A stretch of DNA of 64,000 bases from Burkholderia sp. (GCA_040954445.1 CP144361.1:1364001-1428000), one strand, 5' to 3'; counted from the stretch's first letter, positions 12,235-23,692 are shown. Numbers and translations: made by a program. Notes: generated from the sequence alone by a model not told the origin.

Positions 12235-13358
12235 GGCGCTGTTGCATAAATCGAGCGTGAGGACGCAATGGCATCGACGGGCATAATTTCAGGCGATACG
12301 AACGGATTGGGGGTGAGCGAGGTCCGCCATGCGGTTGATGACGCCGACGCGAACGGCGACCTCGGTCGCCTGCGCGGCGATGTGACGCGCCCAGAGACAG
12401 TGGCCGGTGAGGGTCTTGAACCGATACATCGCATTCTCGGCAAGCGATCGCCGGTGGTAGCCACTGTGTTGCTTCTATTCTCGACGACCGTCACGGGCAA
12501 TTGCATCAACCGCGCCATTACGCCACGCCGCACCGGGCATATCCGCTGGCCAATGAGCGGCACCCTCGCGTGGCGGAATCGAAGGAATAGCACTGCGTGC
12601 AGCAATGGCCGCATGGCATGGCTTGGTGTCGTAGGCACCGTCACCGCCGATGACATCGATTTGTTCTTCGCGTGGAATCTGGTCGAGCAACTTGGCCAGA
12701 GCGTCACCGTCAGCCACATTCTGATTCGTCATTAGCGCGGCATGCACTTGACCTGTATTCGCGTTGAGCGCGAGATGGACTTTACGCCACGTGCGCCGCT
12801 TCGAGTAGCCGTGCTGGCGCACCTTCCATGCACCTTCTCCATAGACCTTCAGACCGGTGCTGTCGACAACCAGATGGATCGGTTCATTGTCACGAAGGAT
12901 CGGCAGTTCGACATCAAGCGTTTTTGCCCGGCGACAGAGCGCGGTGTAATTCGGCACCGGCAAGCTCGGGAAGGCCAGATCGCGCAGACTTTGGGTGCAA
13001 CCTTGCAGGGCGCGCAACGTCAGTCGATAGACGGTCTTCACGCCAAGTAATGCCTGAATCGGCGTATCGCCGTATAGACACGGGCGACCACGTGTGGGTA
13101 TGGCATCGGGTATTCTGGCAAGGACGGCTTCATCTATCCATATTGTTACGTCCCCCCGGTTGATCAGGCCTTCATTATAGGCCGCCCAATTCCTGACACG
13201 GTAGCGGTGCCTTCGGCTCACCTTTCTTGTGTATGTCCTTGCGCATTTTCTTGGCAAAAATTAGGCAGTTACTCTGGAATCTGACTTGATAGGAGGCTGG
13301 CCCAGCGACCGTTGCGCGTAAACGTCAACGGATCTCGCTCGATTTATGCAACAACCCC
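12235..13358 (-). mobile_element. IS903-group IS, transposase with nonsense codon
   Basis: Both ends are present (right end GGCGCTGTTGCATAAATC at 12235). The transposase is intact from [10 protein letters not shown] to DGRRE, where the expected Trp codon is TAG (about 12475). The N-terminus is also shifted near 13200. No 9-bp duplication is visible. It replaces the position of metQ. Confidence 0.9.
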
Positions 13359-13392
13359 GTTCTTTTTTACAAAAAAGTTGCACAGCCCGGTC

Positions 13393-14568
13393 TTACAAGC
13401 GTTCGTGCAAAAGCTTGCCGAGCCGCGCAACGCCTTGTTCGATCTGCTCGGGCGGCACCGTCACGAACGACAGGCGCAGGGTGTTCGCCTGCGCGTCGTT
13501 GGCGAAAAACGGCGCGCCTGGCACAAAGGCCACGTTCTGGGTGATCGCGGCCTTGAGCAAGGCCATGCTGTCGATGCTCGCAGGCAACTGCACCCAGACG
13601 AACATGCCACCCTCAGGGCGATTCCAGCTCACCCCGGCGGGCATGTGCCGCGCCAGCGCGTCGAGCATCACGTCGCATTGTGCGGCATACAGCGCGCGGA
13701 TACCGGGAACATGCTCGTCGAGGAAGCCGTCTCGGATCACTTCATAGGCGATCCTCTGGGTCAGAGAGGGGGTGTGCAGATCGGTGGCCTGCTTGGCTTG
13801 AACCAGCTTGAAATGCAGCAACTCGGGCGCGATCAGATAGCCGATCCGTAGCCCCGGCGCGAGCACCTTGGAGAAGCTGCCGAGATGGACCATGTGCCCT
13901 GGTGCCATCGACAGCATCGTCGGCAGCGGCTCGCCGCAGTAGTTGAGCGCCCCATAGGGATCATCCTCGATCACCGGGAACGGGCTTGACTGAGCGAAAG
14001 CCGCTAGCGTACGACGGCGCTCCATCGGCAGGCGGCGCCCAGTCGGGTTTTGGAAGTTTGGCTGCGCGTAGAATAGGCGCGCACCGGCGGTCAGTTCGGG
14101 TGTGAGCGCCTCGGGAACCAGGCCGAACTCATCGCTGGGCACCTGCACGTAGTTCGGTTCGTGCAATGAGAAGGACTGGAGAGCGCCGAGGTAGGTAGGC
14201 GTCTCCACCAGAACGTGACTGGCCGGGTCGATCAGCACTTTGCCAAGTAGGTCTAGCGCCTGCTGGGAGCCAGTGGTGATCAGCACCTGGCTGGCCCGCA
14301 CGCGATGGCGCTCGGCGATCCACTCGCGCAGCGGCAGGAAGCCTTCGGTGGCACTATATTGCAGCGCAGCGACGGGCGTGTCGCACAGCACGCGGTCGGC
14401 AGCTGAGCGCATGCGCTCAGCCGGAAAAGTCGATGGGGCTGGTAGTCCGCCCGCGAACGAAATGACATTGGACTGCTCGGTAACCTTTAGGATCTCGCGG
14501 ATCGCGGAGCTGGTCAGCTTGCGAGCGCGATCGGAGAGGGGCCAGTTCGGTTGGGACAGCTCACTCAT
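13393..14568 (-). CDS. PLP-dependent class I/II aminotransferase (2-aminoadipate/LysN-like)
   Basis: Fold-type I aminotransferase of 391 residues without an attached DNA-binding domain. The PLP-binding lysine is Lys234 in the motif GSFSKVLAPGLRIGY. NPTG is at 174-177 and the ring-stacking and Asp region DDPYG is near 202-206. The family transfers amino groups between aromatic, branched or aminoadipate substrates and 2-oxoglutarate, and the substrate cannot be fixed from sequence. The gene is full length and ends 34 bp from an IS903 end at 13358. Upstream, 160 bp of unassigned DNA separates it from another IS903 copy. No operon partner remains. Confidence 0.85.
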   Translation of the reverse strand: MSELSQPNWPLSDRARKLTSSAIREILKVTEQSNVISFAGGLPAPSTFPAERMRSAADRVLCDTPVAALQYSATEGFLPLREWIAERHRVRASQVLITTGSQQALDLLGKVLIDPASHVLVETPTYLGALQSFSLHEPNYVQVPSDEFGLVPEALTPELTAGARLFYAQPNFQNPTGRRLPMERRRTLAAFAQSSPFPVIEDDPYGALNYCGEPLPTMLSMAPGHMVHLGSFSKVLAPGLRIGYLIAPELLHFKLVQAKQATDLHTPSLTQRIAYEVIRDGFLDEHVPGIRALYAAQCDVMLDALARHMPAGVSWNRPEGGMFVWVQLPASIDSMALLKAAITQNVAFVPGAPFFANDAQANTLRLSFVTVPPEQIEQGVARLGKLLHERL

Positions 14569-14729
14569 GATGTTTACGTCGGGGTATGTAGCTGATCCGG
14601 TTGTTCGGACACGCTTTTATGATCAGGCCACGAGCGTCAATAAGCTGGCCTGATGGGCTTCGAGGGGTGATTTGAAGCCTGGTTTTTCAAGATGTTATGC
14701 GCGATTGTATCGATCCTGGAGTTCTGCGC
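14569..14729. other. Intergenic DNA with possible unknown-IS end
   Basis: No gene. On the minus strand it contains AAAAGCGTGTCCGAACAACC, which resembles sequences at about 21183 and 43915. It may be the tip of a third, otherwise lost mobile element. Confidence 0.4.
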
Positions 14730-15851
14730 GGCGTTGTTGCATAAATCGAGTGTGAGGATGCAATAGCATCGACGGGCATAATTTCAGGCGATACGCACGG
14801 ATTGCGGACGAGCGAGGTCCGTCATACGGTTGATGACGCCGACGCGAATGGAGACCTCGGTCGCCTGCGAGTCGATGTGACGCGCCCAGAGACAGTTGCC
14901 GATAAGCGTCTTGAACTGATACATCGCATTTTCGGCCAGCGATCGCCGGTGGTAGTTACTATCTTTCTTCATTCTCAACGACCGTCACGGGAAAGTGCAT
15001 CAACCGCGCCGTTACGCCACGCCGCACCGGGCGTATCCGCTAGCCAATGAGCGGCACCCTCGCGTGACGGAATCGAAGGAATAGCACTGCGTGCAGAAAT
15101 GGCCGAATGACATGGCTTGGTGTCGTAGGCACCGTCGTCGCCGATGACATTGATCTGTTCTTCGCGCGGAATCTGGCCGAGCAACTTGGCTAGAGCGTCA
15201 CCGTCAGCCACGTTCTGATGCGTCATTAGTACGGCATGCACTTGACCCGTATTTGCGTTGAGCGCGAGATGGACTTTATGCCACGTGCGCCGCTTCGAGT
15301 AGCCGTGCTGGCGCACCTTCCATTCACCTTCTCGATAGACCTTCAGACCGGTGGTGTCGACAACCAGATGGATCGGTTCATTGTCACGAAGGATCGGCAG
15401 TTTGACATCAAGCGTTTTTGCCCGGCGACAGAGCGTGGTGTAATGCGGCACCGGCAAGCTCGGGAAGGCCAGATCGCGCAGACTTTGGGTAAAACCTTGC
15501 AGGGCGCGCAACGTCAGTCGATAGATGGTCTTCACGCCAAGTAATGCCTGAATCAGCGTATCACCGTATAAACACGGGCGACCACGTGCGGGTATGGCAT
15601 CGGATATTCTGGCAAGGACGGCTTCATCTATCCATATTGTTACGTTCCCCCGGTTGATCGGGCCTTCATTATAGGCCGCCCAATTCCTGACACGTTAGCG
15701 AGCCTTCGGCTCGCTTTTCTTGTGTATTTCCTTGCGCATTTTCTTGGCAAAAATTAGGCAGTTACTCTGGAATCTGACTTGATAGGAGGCTGGCCCCGCG
15801 ACCGTTGCGCGTAAACGTCAACGGATCTCGCTCGATTTATGCAACAACGCG
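14730..15851 (-). mobile_element. IS903-group IS, frameshifted transposase
   Basis: Both ends are present; the left end finishes CGCG instead of CGCC. The transposase loses frame after DALSRDGR (about 14975). About 430 bp (14879-15315) are almost identical to the copy at 20087-20520, including this frameshift, while the flanking parts of the two copies differ. Confidence 0.9.
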
Positions 15852-16235
15852 CCCCCATGCGGCCATTGCTGCACGCAGTGCTGTTCCTTCGATTCAGCCA
15901 CGCGAGGGTGCAACTCATTGTCCAGCGGATACGCCCGGTGCGGTGTGGCGTAACGGCGCGGTTGATGCAATTGCCCGTGACGGTCGTCGAGAATGGAAGC
16001 AAGACAGTAGCTACCACCGGCAATCGCTTGCCGAGAATGCGATGTATCGGTTCAAGACGCTTACCGGAAACTGTCTCTGGGCGTCTCACACCGACTCGCA
16101 GGCGACCGAGGTCGCCTGTGAGTCGGTGTCATCAACCGCATGGCGGACCTCGCTCGTCCTCAATCCGTTCGTATCGCCTGAAATTAGGCCCGTCGATGCT
16201 ATTGCGTCCTCACACTCGATTTATGCAACAACGCC
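15852..16235 (+). mobile_element. IS903-group 3' fragment
   Basis: Plus-strand transposase C-terminal third and right terminal repeat ending at 16235. It abuts the previous copy head to head. No start remains. Confidence 0.85.
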
Positions 16236-16277
16236 GATCCGAATAACTGAATCTCCTACAAGCCACGTAGCGCCAAT

Positions 16278-16304
16278 AAAAAAACCGCGGCGAGAGCGCC
16301 GCGG
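16278..16304 (-). terminator. Rho-independent terminator of lon
   Basis: Perfect 8-bp stem CCGCGGCG/CGCCGCGG with loop AGAG, followed on the minus strand by a run of seven T. It lies 58 bp after the lon stop. Confidence 0.9.
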
Positions 16305-16361
16305 GTTCATTTACTGTTTCTGGAAGGCTTCATGCCTCGAAGCTCACACTGTGGGATGAGC

Positions 16362-18779
16362 TCAGTGCTTGACGACTTCTGTCGAGGCGTCCTTCAGAGC
16401 TTCGACAACCGGTGCCGCAGTCTTCGCCTCGTCCTCGGGCAGCGCGTTTGGCGTACGTGCGAGCGCCACCTCGAGCATCTTGTCGATCCAGCGGACCGGC
16501 ACGATCTCGATGGCGTTCTTCACGTTGTCCGGAATGTCGGTGAGGTCCTTCACATTCTCTTCCGGAATCAGCACAAGCTTGATGCCGCCGCGATGCGCCG
16601 CCAGCAGCTTCTCCTTCAGCCCGCCGATCGGCAGCACTTCGCCGCGCAGCGTGATTTCACCCGTCATCGCGACATCAGCGCGGACCGGGATACCAGTTAA
16701 CACTGACACCAGGGCCGTGGTCATCGCAATACCGGCGGACGGACCGTCCTTCGGCGTCGCGCCTTCAGGCACATGGATGTGGATGTCCTGCTGCTCAAAA
16801 GCCTCGTCCTTTATACCCAGACGGCGCGAACGAGAACGCACCACCGAACGTGCGGCCTCGACCGATTCCTTCATCACGTCGCCGAGCGAGCCGGTACGGA
16901 TCACGTTACCTTTGCCAGGCATTACGGCTGCTTCGATCGTCAGTAGATCGCCGCCAACTTCCGTCCAGGCCAGGCCCGTGACCTGACCCACCTGGTTTTT
17001 CTTGGCGGCCAGGCCGAAGTCGTACTTGCGCACACCGAGAAAGGTGTCGAGGTTGCCAGAATCGACCTTCACCTGGCTCACTGCTTTCTTCAGTAGCAGC
17101 ATCTTCACGACCTTGCGGCAAATCTTCGAGACTTCGCGCTCGAGCGAGCGCACGCCTGCTTCACTAGTGTAGTGGTGAATGATATCGCGGATCACTTCCT
17201 CCGTGACGTCGATCTCACGGTCCTTTAGCCCATTATTTTTCTTTTGCTTCGGCAGCAGATAGCGTTGCGCGATACTGACCTTCTCGTCTTCTGTGTATCC
17301 AGACAAGCGGATCACTTCCATTCGGTCCAGCAGCGGCGGAGGGATGTTCAGCGAGTTCGAGGTGGCCACGAACATCACGTCCGACAAGTCAAAATCGACC
17401 TCGACGTAGTGATCGGCAAACGTATGGTTCTGTTCGGGATCAAGCACCTCGAGCAGGGCTGAGGACGGATCACCACGGAAGTCCATGCCCATTTTGTCGA
17501 CTTCGTCGAGTAGAAAGAGCGGATTACGCACGCCGAGCTTGCTCAAACTCTGCAGGATCTTGCCCGGCATCGAACCGATGTAGGTCCGGCGGTGGCCGCG
17601 GATCTCGGCCTCGTCACGTACGCCGCCGAGCGCCATGCGCACGAACTTACGGTTCGTGGCGCGGGCGATCGACTGGCCGAGCGAGGTCTTTCCGACGCCT
17701 GGGGGCCCGACTAGGCACAGGATCGGGGCTTTAACCTTGTCAACGCGCTGTTGCACCGCGAGATACTCGAGGATCCGTTCCTTGACCTTCTCGAGGCCGA
17801 AGTGGTCCTCGTCAAGCACCTGTTCGGCATTCGACAGGTCGTCGTTGACCTTGCTTTTCTTGCGCCACGGCAGGCCGATCAGCGTGTCGATGTAGTTGCG
17901 TACCACGGTAGCCTCGGCCCACATCGGCGACATCAGCTTAAGCTTCTTGAGCTCGGCATCGGCCTTTTTCTTTGCTGCCTTGGGCATGCGCGCGACATTG
18001 ATGCGCTTCTCAAGCTCCTCGAAATCGACGCCTTCCTCGCCCTCGCCCAGTTCCTTCTGAATCGCCTTTACCTGTTCGTTCAAATAGTACTCACGCTGGC
18101 TCTTCTCCATCTGACGCTTGACGCGACCGCGGATGCGCTTTTCCATCTGCAGGATTTCGATCTCGGCTTCGAGCTGCGCGAGCAGATACTCGAGACGCTC
18201 GATGACGGAGAACATTTCCAGGATGTGCTGCTTCTGGTCGAGCTTGAGCGGAAGGTGCGCGGCGATCGTGTCAGCCAGGCGGCCCACTTCGTCGATGCCC
18301 GACAGCGAAGCCAGGATCTCCGATGGAACCTTTTTGTTCAGCTTCATGTATTGATCGAACTGCGCTACGATTGCGCGACGCAGTGCCTCGGTTTCGGCGC
18401 TATTGTTGTGGTCGAGTTCGAACGGCAGCACTTCGCACGAGAACTGGATTTCCTGTTCCTCGATCGACAGTGCCTGGGCGCGCTGCTGGCCTTCGACGAG
18501 GACCTTCACGGTACCGTCCGGTAGCTTCAACATCTGCAGGATGTTGGCGATACAGCCGACCTCGTACATGTCCTTGTCGGTCGGCGCGTCCTTTGCGGCG
18601 ATCTTCTGGGCGACCAGCATGATGTACTTGTGGCCTTCCATCGCCGCCTCGAGGGCCTTGATCGACTTCGACCGACCCACAAAGAGCGGGATCACCATAT
18701 GCGGGAAAACGACGACATCCCGCAGCGGCAGCAGCGGGAGCGTAATGCGTTTCGGCGGGAGAAGTTGGGTGCCTGACAT
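16362..18779 (-). CDS. lon: Lon, ATP-dependent protease La
   Basis: Cytosolic AAA+ serine protease that removes misfolded and regulatory proteins. The 805-residue product has an N-terminal substrate domain (about 10-200), a coiled-coil region and the AAA+ module with Walker A GPPGVGKT and Walker B FLLDEVDK. The C-terminal protease domain has catalytic Ser in [13 protein letters not shown] and Lys in [10 protein letters not shown]. The ATG at 18779 is preferred over 18785 because GGGGAA then lies six bases upstream. The gene is complete, with its own terminator. It is the first of the block lon, clpX, clpP, tig, all on one strand and separated by repeats and terminators, so each may be transcribed separately. 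Confidence 0.97.
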   Translation of the reverse strand: MSGTQLLPPKRITLPLLPLRDVVVFPHMVIPLFVGRSKSIKALEAAMEGHKYIMLVAQKIAAKDAPTDKDMYEVGCIANILQMLKLPDGTVKVLVEGQQRAQALSIEEQEIQFSCEVLPFELDHNNSAETEALRRAIVAQFDQYMKLNKKVPSEILASLSGIDEVGRLADTIAAHLPLKLDQKQHILEMFSVIERLEYLLAQLEAEIEILQMEKRIRGRVKRQMEKSQREYYLNEQVKAIQKELGEGEEGVDFEELEKRINVARMPKAAKKKADAELKKLKLMSPMWAEATVVRNYIDTLIGLPWRKKSKVNDDLSNAEQVLDEDHFGLEKVKERILEYLAVQQRVDKVKAPILCLVGPPGVGKTSLGQSIARATNRKFVRMALGGVRDEAEIRGHRRTYIGSMPGKILQSLSKLGVRNPLFLLDEVDKMGMDFRGDPSSALLEVLDPEQNHTFADHYVEVDFDLSDVMFVATSNSLNIPPPLLDRMEVIRLSGYTEDEKVSIAQRYLLPKQKKNNGLKDREIDVTEEVIRDIIHHYTSEAGVRSLEREVSKICRKVVKMLLLKKAVSQVKVDSGNLDTFLGVRKYDFGLAAKKNQVGQVTGLAWTEVGGDLLTIEAAVMPGKGNVIRTGSLGDVMKESVEAARSVVRSRSRRLGIKDEAFEQQDIHIHVPEGATPKDGPSAGIAMTTALVSVLTGIPVRADVAMTGEITLRGEVLPIGGLKEKLLAAHRGGIKLVLIPEENVKDLTDIPDNVKNAIEIVPVRWIDKMLEVALARTPNALPEDEAKTAAPVVEALKDASTEVVKH

Positions 18780-18816
18780 TTTCATTTCCCCATGAGTGGT
18801 GTCAATTGTTCGGTAG

Positions 18817-18915
18817 ATGAAGTTCTTCGCCCCAAGGGGCGAGGTATCAAACCCCGAAAGTCAAATGCAAAAGTGAGCGTCCCAAAGGACGGGGAATCCA
18901 CCTGAAGAGATTGAA
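18817..18915. repeat. Intergenic repeat copy A (upstream of lon)
   Basis: About 99 bp. It begins ATGAAGTTCTTCGCCCC, has an inner hairpin (TCGCCCCAAGGGGCGA), and runs through GGTATCAAACCCCGAAAG to GAAGAGATTGAA. Close copies lie at 21339, 23532, 36118 and 63837. Confidence 0.8.
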
Positions 18916-18989
18916 GAAGGTGGACCTGCAGGAAGGTGCGCTGGCGGCGACAGGGGGAGCGCGTAGCGTGACTGTAGACGCCGCCAGTG

Positions 18990-19935
18990 CCGCTGAATGC
19001 AAACAGTAGTTAGTCGAGAGCGCAAGCGTTCTTTCGCCCTGCGCTTGCTGCGCAGCGAATCCGTTAATGTCATTTTTCGCGAAGTCAGCATCACGTTCGC
19101 TAAGCTAGAGCAATGGCGTGCATTTAGCGTGGCATGCATTGAAGCCAGCCTAAAGTCGCGCCAGACTGATCCGTTGGAAGTCAAGCTCAAGGAAGCCGTG
19201 TACCGCGGCGGAGCACTGACCATGGAGGTCGAGATTCTGCGCATGCAGCCAGAGTGGAAAGAACGCCGTCCTTTGATCGCCCGGAGGTCGTCTCCATGAG
19301 CTATACGATCACCACGGTAGGCAAACCCTTTGAATTGCAACGGGTATGCCTGATGCTCAACTTCCCGCGCTCGAAAATCTATGCCGGGCATGCCAGGATG
19401 CTCAGTAACGTCACCCCACTTACCCTGGTCTGACGGGGCTCCAAGCCCAAGGTACCTGACCACGAACTGCTCGCGGTCATCCGTGCCGATCTGGCTCGCA
19501 CGGTGTTCGTCGGCAAGGGTGTACGCAAGGTCTAGTCGCGCCTGCGTATCCAGGACGACATCCGCGTGTATCGTGTCCAGGTCTCCTGGTTGATGCGCAA
19601 ACACGGCCTGCTTTGGCCCTATTGGCAATACCCCCTCCCACCGGCCAATCTCCACACTAGCCAATCTCCACGATGTGGTCACATCGCGACCGATCAACCC
19701 AATGAGGCGTCGGGCACTGATGGAATCAAGGTCCAATCTGTCGTTGAGGAACTGGTCTGGATCTTCGCTGCAGTCGAGCATTCTGACGTGATGTGCGTCG
19801 GCACCCACGTCACTAAGGTGGGTGACCGATTGACAGCCTTGGAACCCATCAGCCAGCAGCTGCCGAAATACTTCGGTTCGATCGAAGTCGACGTCAGTCG
19901 CGGACTGTGGCTGCGAATGGATTACGGCTCGCAAT
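18990..19935 (+). pseudogene. IS3-family element relic (orfA-orfB)
   Basis: Plus-strand remains of both IS3 reading frames. First comes an OrfA-like piece (about 18997-19299). Then OrfB follows, starting MSYTITTVGKPFELQRVC and continuing to conserved GTDGIKVQSVVEELVWIFAAV and THVTKVGDRLTALEPIS. Several stops interrupt it (for example at about 19432 and 19533). The 3' end is lost where an IS903 copy begins at 19936. The assignment rests on the integrase-type DDE region. Confidence 0.72.
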
Positions 19936-21174
19936 AACGTTGTTGCATAAATCGCGCGTGAAGACGCAATGGCATTGACGGACATAATTTCAGGCGATAC
20001 GAACGGATTGCGGACGAGCGAGGTCCGCAATGCGGTTGATGACGCCGACGCGAACGGCGATCTCATTCGCCTGCGCGTCGATGTGACGCGCCCAGAGACA
20101 GTTGCCGATAAGCGTCTTGAACTGATACATCGCATTTTCGGCCAGCGATCGCCGGTGGTAGTTACTATCTTTCTTCATTCTCAACGACCGTCACGGGAAA
20201 GTGCATCAACCGCGCCGTTACGCCACGCCGCACCGGGCGTATCCGCTAGCCAATGAGCGGCACCCTCGCGTGACGGAATCGAAGGAATAGCACTGCGTGC
20301 AGAAATGGCCGAATGACATGGCTTGGTGTCGTAGGCACCGTCGTCGCCGATGACATTGATCTGTTCTTCGCGCGGAATCTGGCCGAGCAACTTGGCTAGA
20401 GCGTCACCGTCAGCCACGTTCTGATGCGTCATTAGTACGGCATGCACTTGACCCGTATTTGCGTTGAGCGCGAGATGGACTTTACGCCACGTGCGCCGCT
20501 TCGAGTAGCCGTGCTGGCGCACCTGCCATTCACCTTCGTCATAAACCTTTAGACCGGTGCTGTCGACCACCAGATGGATCGGTGCGTTGTCGCGAAGGAT
20601 CGGCAGTTCGACATCAAGCGTGTTTACCCGGAGACAGAGCGTGGTGTAATTCGGCATCGGCAAGCTTGGAAAGGCGAGATCGCGCAGATTTTTCGAGAAA
20701 CCTCGCAGGGCAAGCAACCTCCGTCGATAGACGGTCTTCACGCCAAGTAATGCCTGAATTAGTGTATCGCCGTATAGACGCAGGCGAACACGCGTGGGTA
20801 TAGCGTCGGGTATTCTGCCAAAGACGGCTTTATCTATCCATATCGTCACGTTCCCCCAGTTGATCAAGTCCACGTTATAGGCCGCCCAATTCCTGACACA
20901 GTAGCGTGCCTTTGGCTCACATGTCTGGTGTATGTCCCTGTGCATCTTTTTTGAAAAAATTGAGAGTTTACGTCGTAATCTGACTTGATAACAGGGTGCT
21001 GATCCTGACTATTTATCCACAATTCGTGATCTTGAAATTAGAAAATCATCCCTCATGTCTCGTTTTTCCATGCTCCTCACATGAGGGACGATTTTCTAAT
21101 TTCAAGATCACGAATTGTGGATAAATTTTGCGTGTAAACGTCACCAGCTTTCGCTAGATTTATGCAACAACATC
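19936..21174 (-). mobile_element. IS903-group IS with nested 117-bp palindrome
   Basis: The right end is mutated (AACGTTG) and the left end is at 21157-21174. The transposase runs from MHRDIHQTCEPK to DALSRDGR and then frameshifts, as in the copy at 14730. An IS630-type palindrome (21010-21126) interrupts the left-end leader; IS903 leader sequence resumes after it. Confidence 0.88.
21010..21126. repeat. IS630-derived palindrome (117 bp)
   Basis: Arms begin TATTTATCCACAATTCGTG and include CCTCATG...CATGAGGG near the centre. The whole unit is a near-perfect inverted repeat with no coding. It is inserted inside an IS903 left end. Confidence 0.85.
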
Positions 21175-21280
21175 CCTGATCGCAAAAGCGTGTCTGAAGC
21201 ACCGAATCCTCTACATCGAGAATATTCGGTAAAAAATGCGCTGTGCAGCGGGAACTCGATATTACCCACAAGACTAAACG

Positions 21281-21315
21281 AAAAAAGCCGTTCACGACGC
21301 CATGAACGGCTTTTT
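21281..21315. terminator. Bidirectional terminator downstream of clpX
   Basis: Stem AAAAAGCCGTTCA/TGAACGGCTTTTT with an 8-nt loop and T runs on both strands. It lies 119 bp after the clpX stop and most likely ends clpX transcription. Confidence 0.85.
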
Positions 21316-21338
21316 ACTTCCTCAGATAGTCAAGCCGA

Positions 21339-21437
21339 TCAATCTTCTTCGGGTGTCTTCCACGTCGCTTTGGACGCTCACTTTTGCATTTCATTTGCGG
21401 AGTGTGATACCTCACCCCTTTGGACAAGGCGCTTCAT
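21339..21437. repeat. Intergenic repeat copy C (clpX 3' end)
   Basis: Inverted orientation relative to copies A and B. It begins TCAATCTTCTTCGGGTG and ends CAAGGCGCTTCAT. It is more diverged than copies A and B, and its last bases overlap the clpX stop. Confidence 0.72.
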
Positions 21438-22705
21438 TTCGAACGCGCCACTTTGGGTACGTCCTCGTAGATCAGAAGTGGTTTGCCGTCGCCATCGAGA
21501 ACATTGCCGTCGATGATAACCTTGTTCACCCTCTTCAAGGTTGGCAATTCATACATCACGTCGAGCAGCGTCTGCTCGATGATCGAACGTAAGCCGCGCG
21601 CGCCAGTCTTACGGCAGATCGCCTTGCGTGCCACCGCCTGCAGTGCGTTGGGGCAGAGTTCCAACTCCACATGCTCCATCGCGAACAGTTTCTGATACTG
21701 CTTGACCAGCGCATTCTTCGGCTCGACCAGGATCTTCATCAGGGCGGTCTCGTCGAGCTTGCCGAGCGTAGCGACCACCGGAAGGCGACCGATCAGCTCG
21801 GGAATCAACCCGAATTTAAGTAGGTCTTCCGGCTCGACCTCGCGCAGTACCTCGTCCGAATCGCGCTCCTGCTTACTCTTCACGGAGGCGCCGAAACCGA
21901 TACCAGTCTTTTCAGTACGATCCGTGATAACTTTCTCTAAGCCGTCGAACGCGCCGCCGCAGATGAACAGGATGTTGGTCGTGTCGACCTGGATGAAATC
22001 CTGATTCGGATGCTTGCGCCCCCCTTGGGGGGGCACCGAGGCCATAGTGCCCTCGACCAGCTTAAGCAGCGCCTGCTGGACTCCCTCGCCCGACACGTCG
22101 CGGGTGATCGAGGGGTTGTCTGCCTTTCGGCTGATTTTGTCAATCTCGTCGATATAGACGATGCCGCGCTGGGCCTTCTCAACCTCGTAATTGCAGTTCT
22201 GCAACAGCTTCTGGATAATGTTCTCGACATCCTCGCCCACGTAGCCGGCTTCGGTCAGCGTGGTCGCGTCAGCGATCACGAAGGGCACGTTTAACAGGCG
22301 AGCCAGGGTTTGCGCGAGCAGCGTCTTTCCCGATCCGGTTGGCCCGATCAGCAGGATGTTGCTCTTCGAAAGCTCGACCTCGTCTTTCTTGTCGAGATGC
22401 TTAAGACGCTTGTAGTGGTTGTAGACGGCCACCGCGAGGATCTTCTTCGCGCGCTCTTGCCCGATCACGTATTGATCGAGGATCGCGCGGATTTCCTGAG
22501 GTCTCGGCAAGGCCGATTTCGGCAGCCTGACTTCGACCCCGGATGCGGCGCTTTCTTCGCGGATGATGTCGTTGCAGAGATCGATGCACGCATCGCAGAT
22601 AAACACCGCCGGGCCTGCGATGAGTTGACCCACTTCATGCTGGCCTTTCCCACAAAATGAGCAATGCAAAAGCGTTTCGCTGTTCGAACCTTGTTCGTCC
22701 ACCAT
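21434..22705 (-). CDS. clpX: ClpX, ATPase subunit of the ClpXP protease
   Basis: AAA+ unfoldase that feeds substrates to ClpP. The 423-residue product has an N-terminal zinc-binding domain with Cys15, Cys18, Cys37 and Cys40, Walker A GPTGSGKT, Walker [10 protein letters not shown], the pore loop GYVGED and the ClpP-docking region in the middle of the AAA+ domain. The ATG at 22705 ([10 protein letters not shown]) matches the family; eight more codons upstream are in frame but not supported. The zinc finger differs slightly from close relatives ([14 protein letters not shown]) but all ligands are kept. The gene is complete and followed by a strong terminator. Confidence 0.96.
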   Translation of the reverse strand: MVDEQGSNSETLLHCSFCGKGQHEVGQLIAGPAVFICDACIDLCNDIIREESAASGVEVRLPKSALPRPQEIRAILDQYVIGQERAKKILAVAVYNHYKRLKHLDKKDEVELSKSNILLIGPTGSGKTLLAQTLARLLNVPFVIADATTLTEAGYVGEDVENIIQKLLQNCNYEVEKAQRGIVYIDEIDKISRKADNPSITRDVSGEGVQQALLKLVEGTMASVPPQGGRKHPNQDFIQVDTTNILFICGGAFDGLEKVITDRTEKTGIGFGASVKSKQERDSDEVLREVEPEDLLKFGLIPELIGRLPVVATLGKLDETALMKILVEPKNALVKQYQKLFAMEHVELELCPNALQAVARKAICRKTGARGLRSIIEQTLLDVMYELPTLKRVNKVIIDGNVLDGDGKPLLIYEDVPKVARSK

Positions 22706-22751
22706 AGATGTATGAGCCTCTGGACACACGAGTTACATAATACGCCGTCTA

Positions 22752-22784
22752 GCCAGCCACCCATGATCGCCATGGGTGGCTGGC
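22752..22784. promoter_or_regulatory. 14-bp perfect hairpin between clpP and clpX
   Basis: GCCAGCCACCCATG pairs with CATGGGTGGCTGGC around a 5-nt loop. No T run follows, so it is not a standard terminator. A second, weaker hairpin (GGTGCTGCCC/GGGCGGCACC) lies at about 22809-22834. The pair may attenuate or process a clpP-clpX transcript. Confidence 0.6.
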
Positions 22785-22850
22785 CGCGCTGTTCTTGCCG
22801 CAGATGCTCAAGGTGCTGCCCGTTTTGGGGCGGCACCGCGTGTGCTGGGA

Positions 22851-23504
22851 TTACAGACGCTTGGCCGTCACGTGGTCGATCAAGCCGTAAGCCTTGGCAA
22901 CGTCGCTGGACATGAAATTATCACGATCTGTATCCCGTGCGATCTGTTCAACGTTTTGGCCTGTGTTGTTCGCCAGGATCTTGTTTAGGCGCGTGCGCAG
23001 GTACAGAATCTCGCGCGCCTGGATCTCGATGTCCGAAGCCTGGCCACGTGCTCCGCCCAGCGGCTGGTGAATCATCACGCGCGCGTTGGGCAGCGCGTAG
23101 CGCTTGCCTTTGGCGCCGGAGGACAGCAAGAAGGCACCCATGCTGGCCGCTAGACCCATGCACAGCGTCGACACGTCTGGCTTGATGAACTGGATCGTGT
23201 CGTAGATCGCAAGGCCCGCCGAAACCGAACCGCCCGAGCTGTTGATGTACAGGCTGATGTCTTTGTCCGGGTTTTCACTTTCAAGGAACAGCAGCTGCGC
23301 AACCACTAGGTTCGCAGTCTGGTCGTTCACTTCGCCCACCATGAACACGATTCGCTCCTTGAGCAGACGCGAGTAGATGTCGTATGAACGCTCGCCACGG
23401 CCACTGGTCTCCACCACGATCGGCACTAGCCCGAGCGCCTGCGCCCCAAAATCCTGGGGAGCAGGGGAAGCCAGCGTATCCAGCAATTCAGCGCGATTGA
23501 TCAT
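22851..23504 (-). CDS. clpP: ClpP, ATP-dependent Clp protease proteolytic subunit
   Basis: Barrel-forming serine protease that partners ClpX (and ClpA). The 217-residue product has the catalytic triad Ser121 (GLAASMGAF), His146 (MIHQPLGG) and Asp195 (DTDRDNFM). It starts [10 protein letters not shown] and has a short propeptide-like N-terminus before [10 protein letters not shown]. All catalytic and handle-region motifs are intact. The tig terminator at 23693-23735 separates it from tig, and a repeat copy fills its upstream region. Its promoter must therefore lie within or beside that repeat, unless tig transcripts read through. Confidence 0.97.
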   Translation of the reverse strand: MINRAELLDTLASPAPQDFGAQALGLVPIVVETSGRGERSYDIYSRLLKERIVFMVGEVNDQTANLVVAQLLFLESENPDKDISLYINSSGGSVSAGLAIYDTIQFIKPDVSTLCMGLAASMGAFLLSSGAKGKRYALPNARVMIHQPLGGARGQASDIEIQAREILYLRTRLNKILANNTGQNVEQIARDTDRDNFMSSDVAKAYGLIDHVTAKRL

Positions 23505-23531
23505 GCAATGAGCCTTGTCCGAAATAAAAAA

Positions 23532-23624
23532 GAAGTACCCCCCCAGGGGGAGGTATCAAACCCCGAAAGTCAAATGCAAAAGTGAGCGTCCCAAGGGACG
23601 GGGAATCCACCCGAAGAGATTGAA
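23532..23624. repeat. Intergenic repeat copy B (upstream of clpP)
   Basis: Nearly identical to copy A over AGGTATCAAACCCCGAAAG to GAAGAGATTGAA. The hairpin tip has changed to CCCCCCCAGGGGG. Confidence 0.8.
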
Positions 23625-23692
23625 CAGAAGAAAGGACCGCCGTCGCGCAGTTTCGCGTCGACGAAGATTGGCGCTGGGCCAGTCCTCGACGT

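Noticed and set aside
17751..18524. Long open frames antisense to lon (and similar ones antisense to leuC, nuoD, sdhA and clpX)
   Set aside because: Antisense shadows of well-supported genes. They have no start signals or recognisable domains.
18861..20135. A long minus-strand open frame (about 424 codons) across the IS3 relic and IS903 end
   Set aside because: It is the reverse-strand shadow of IS3 and IS903 coding DNA in GC-rich sequence. It contains no family motif and crosses element boundaries.
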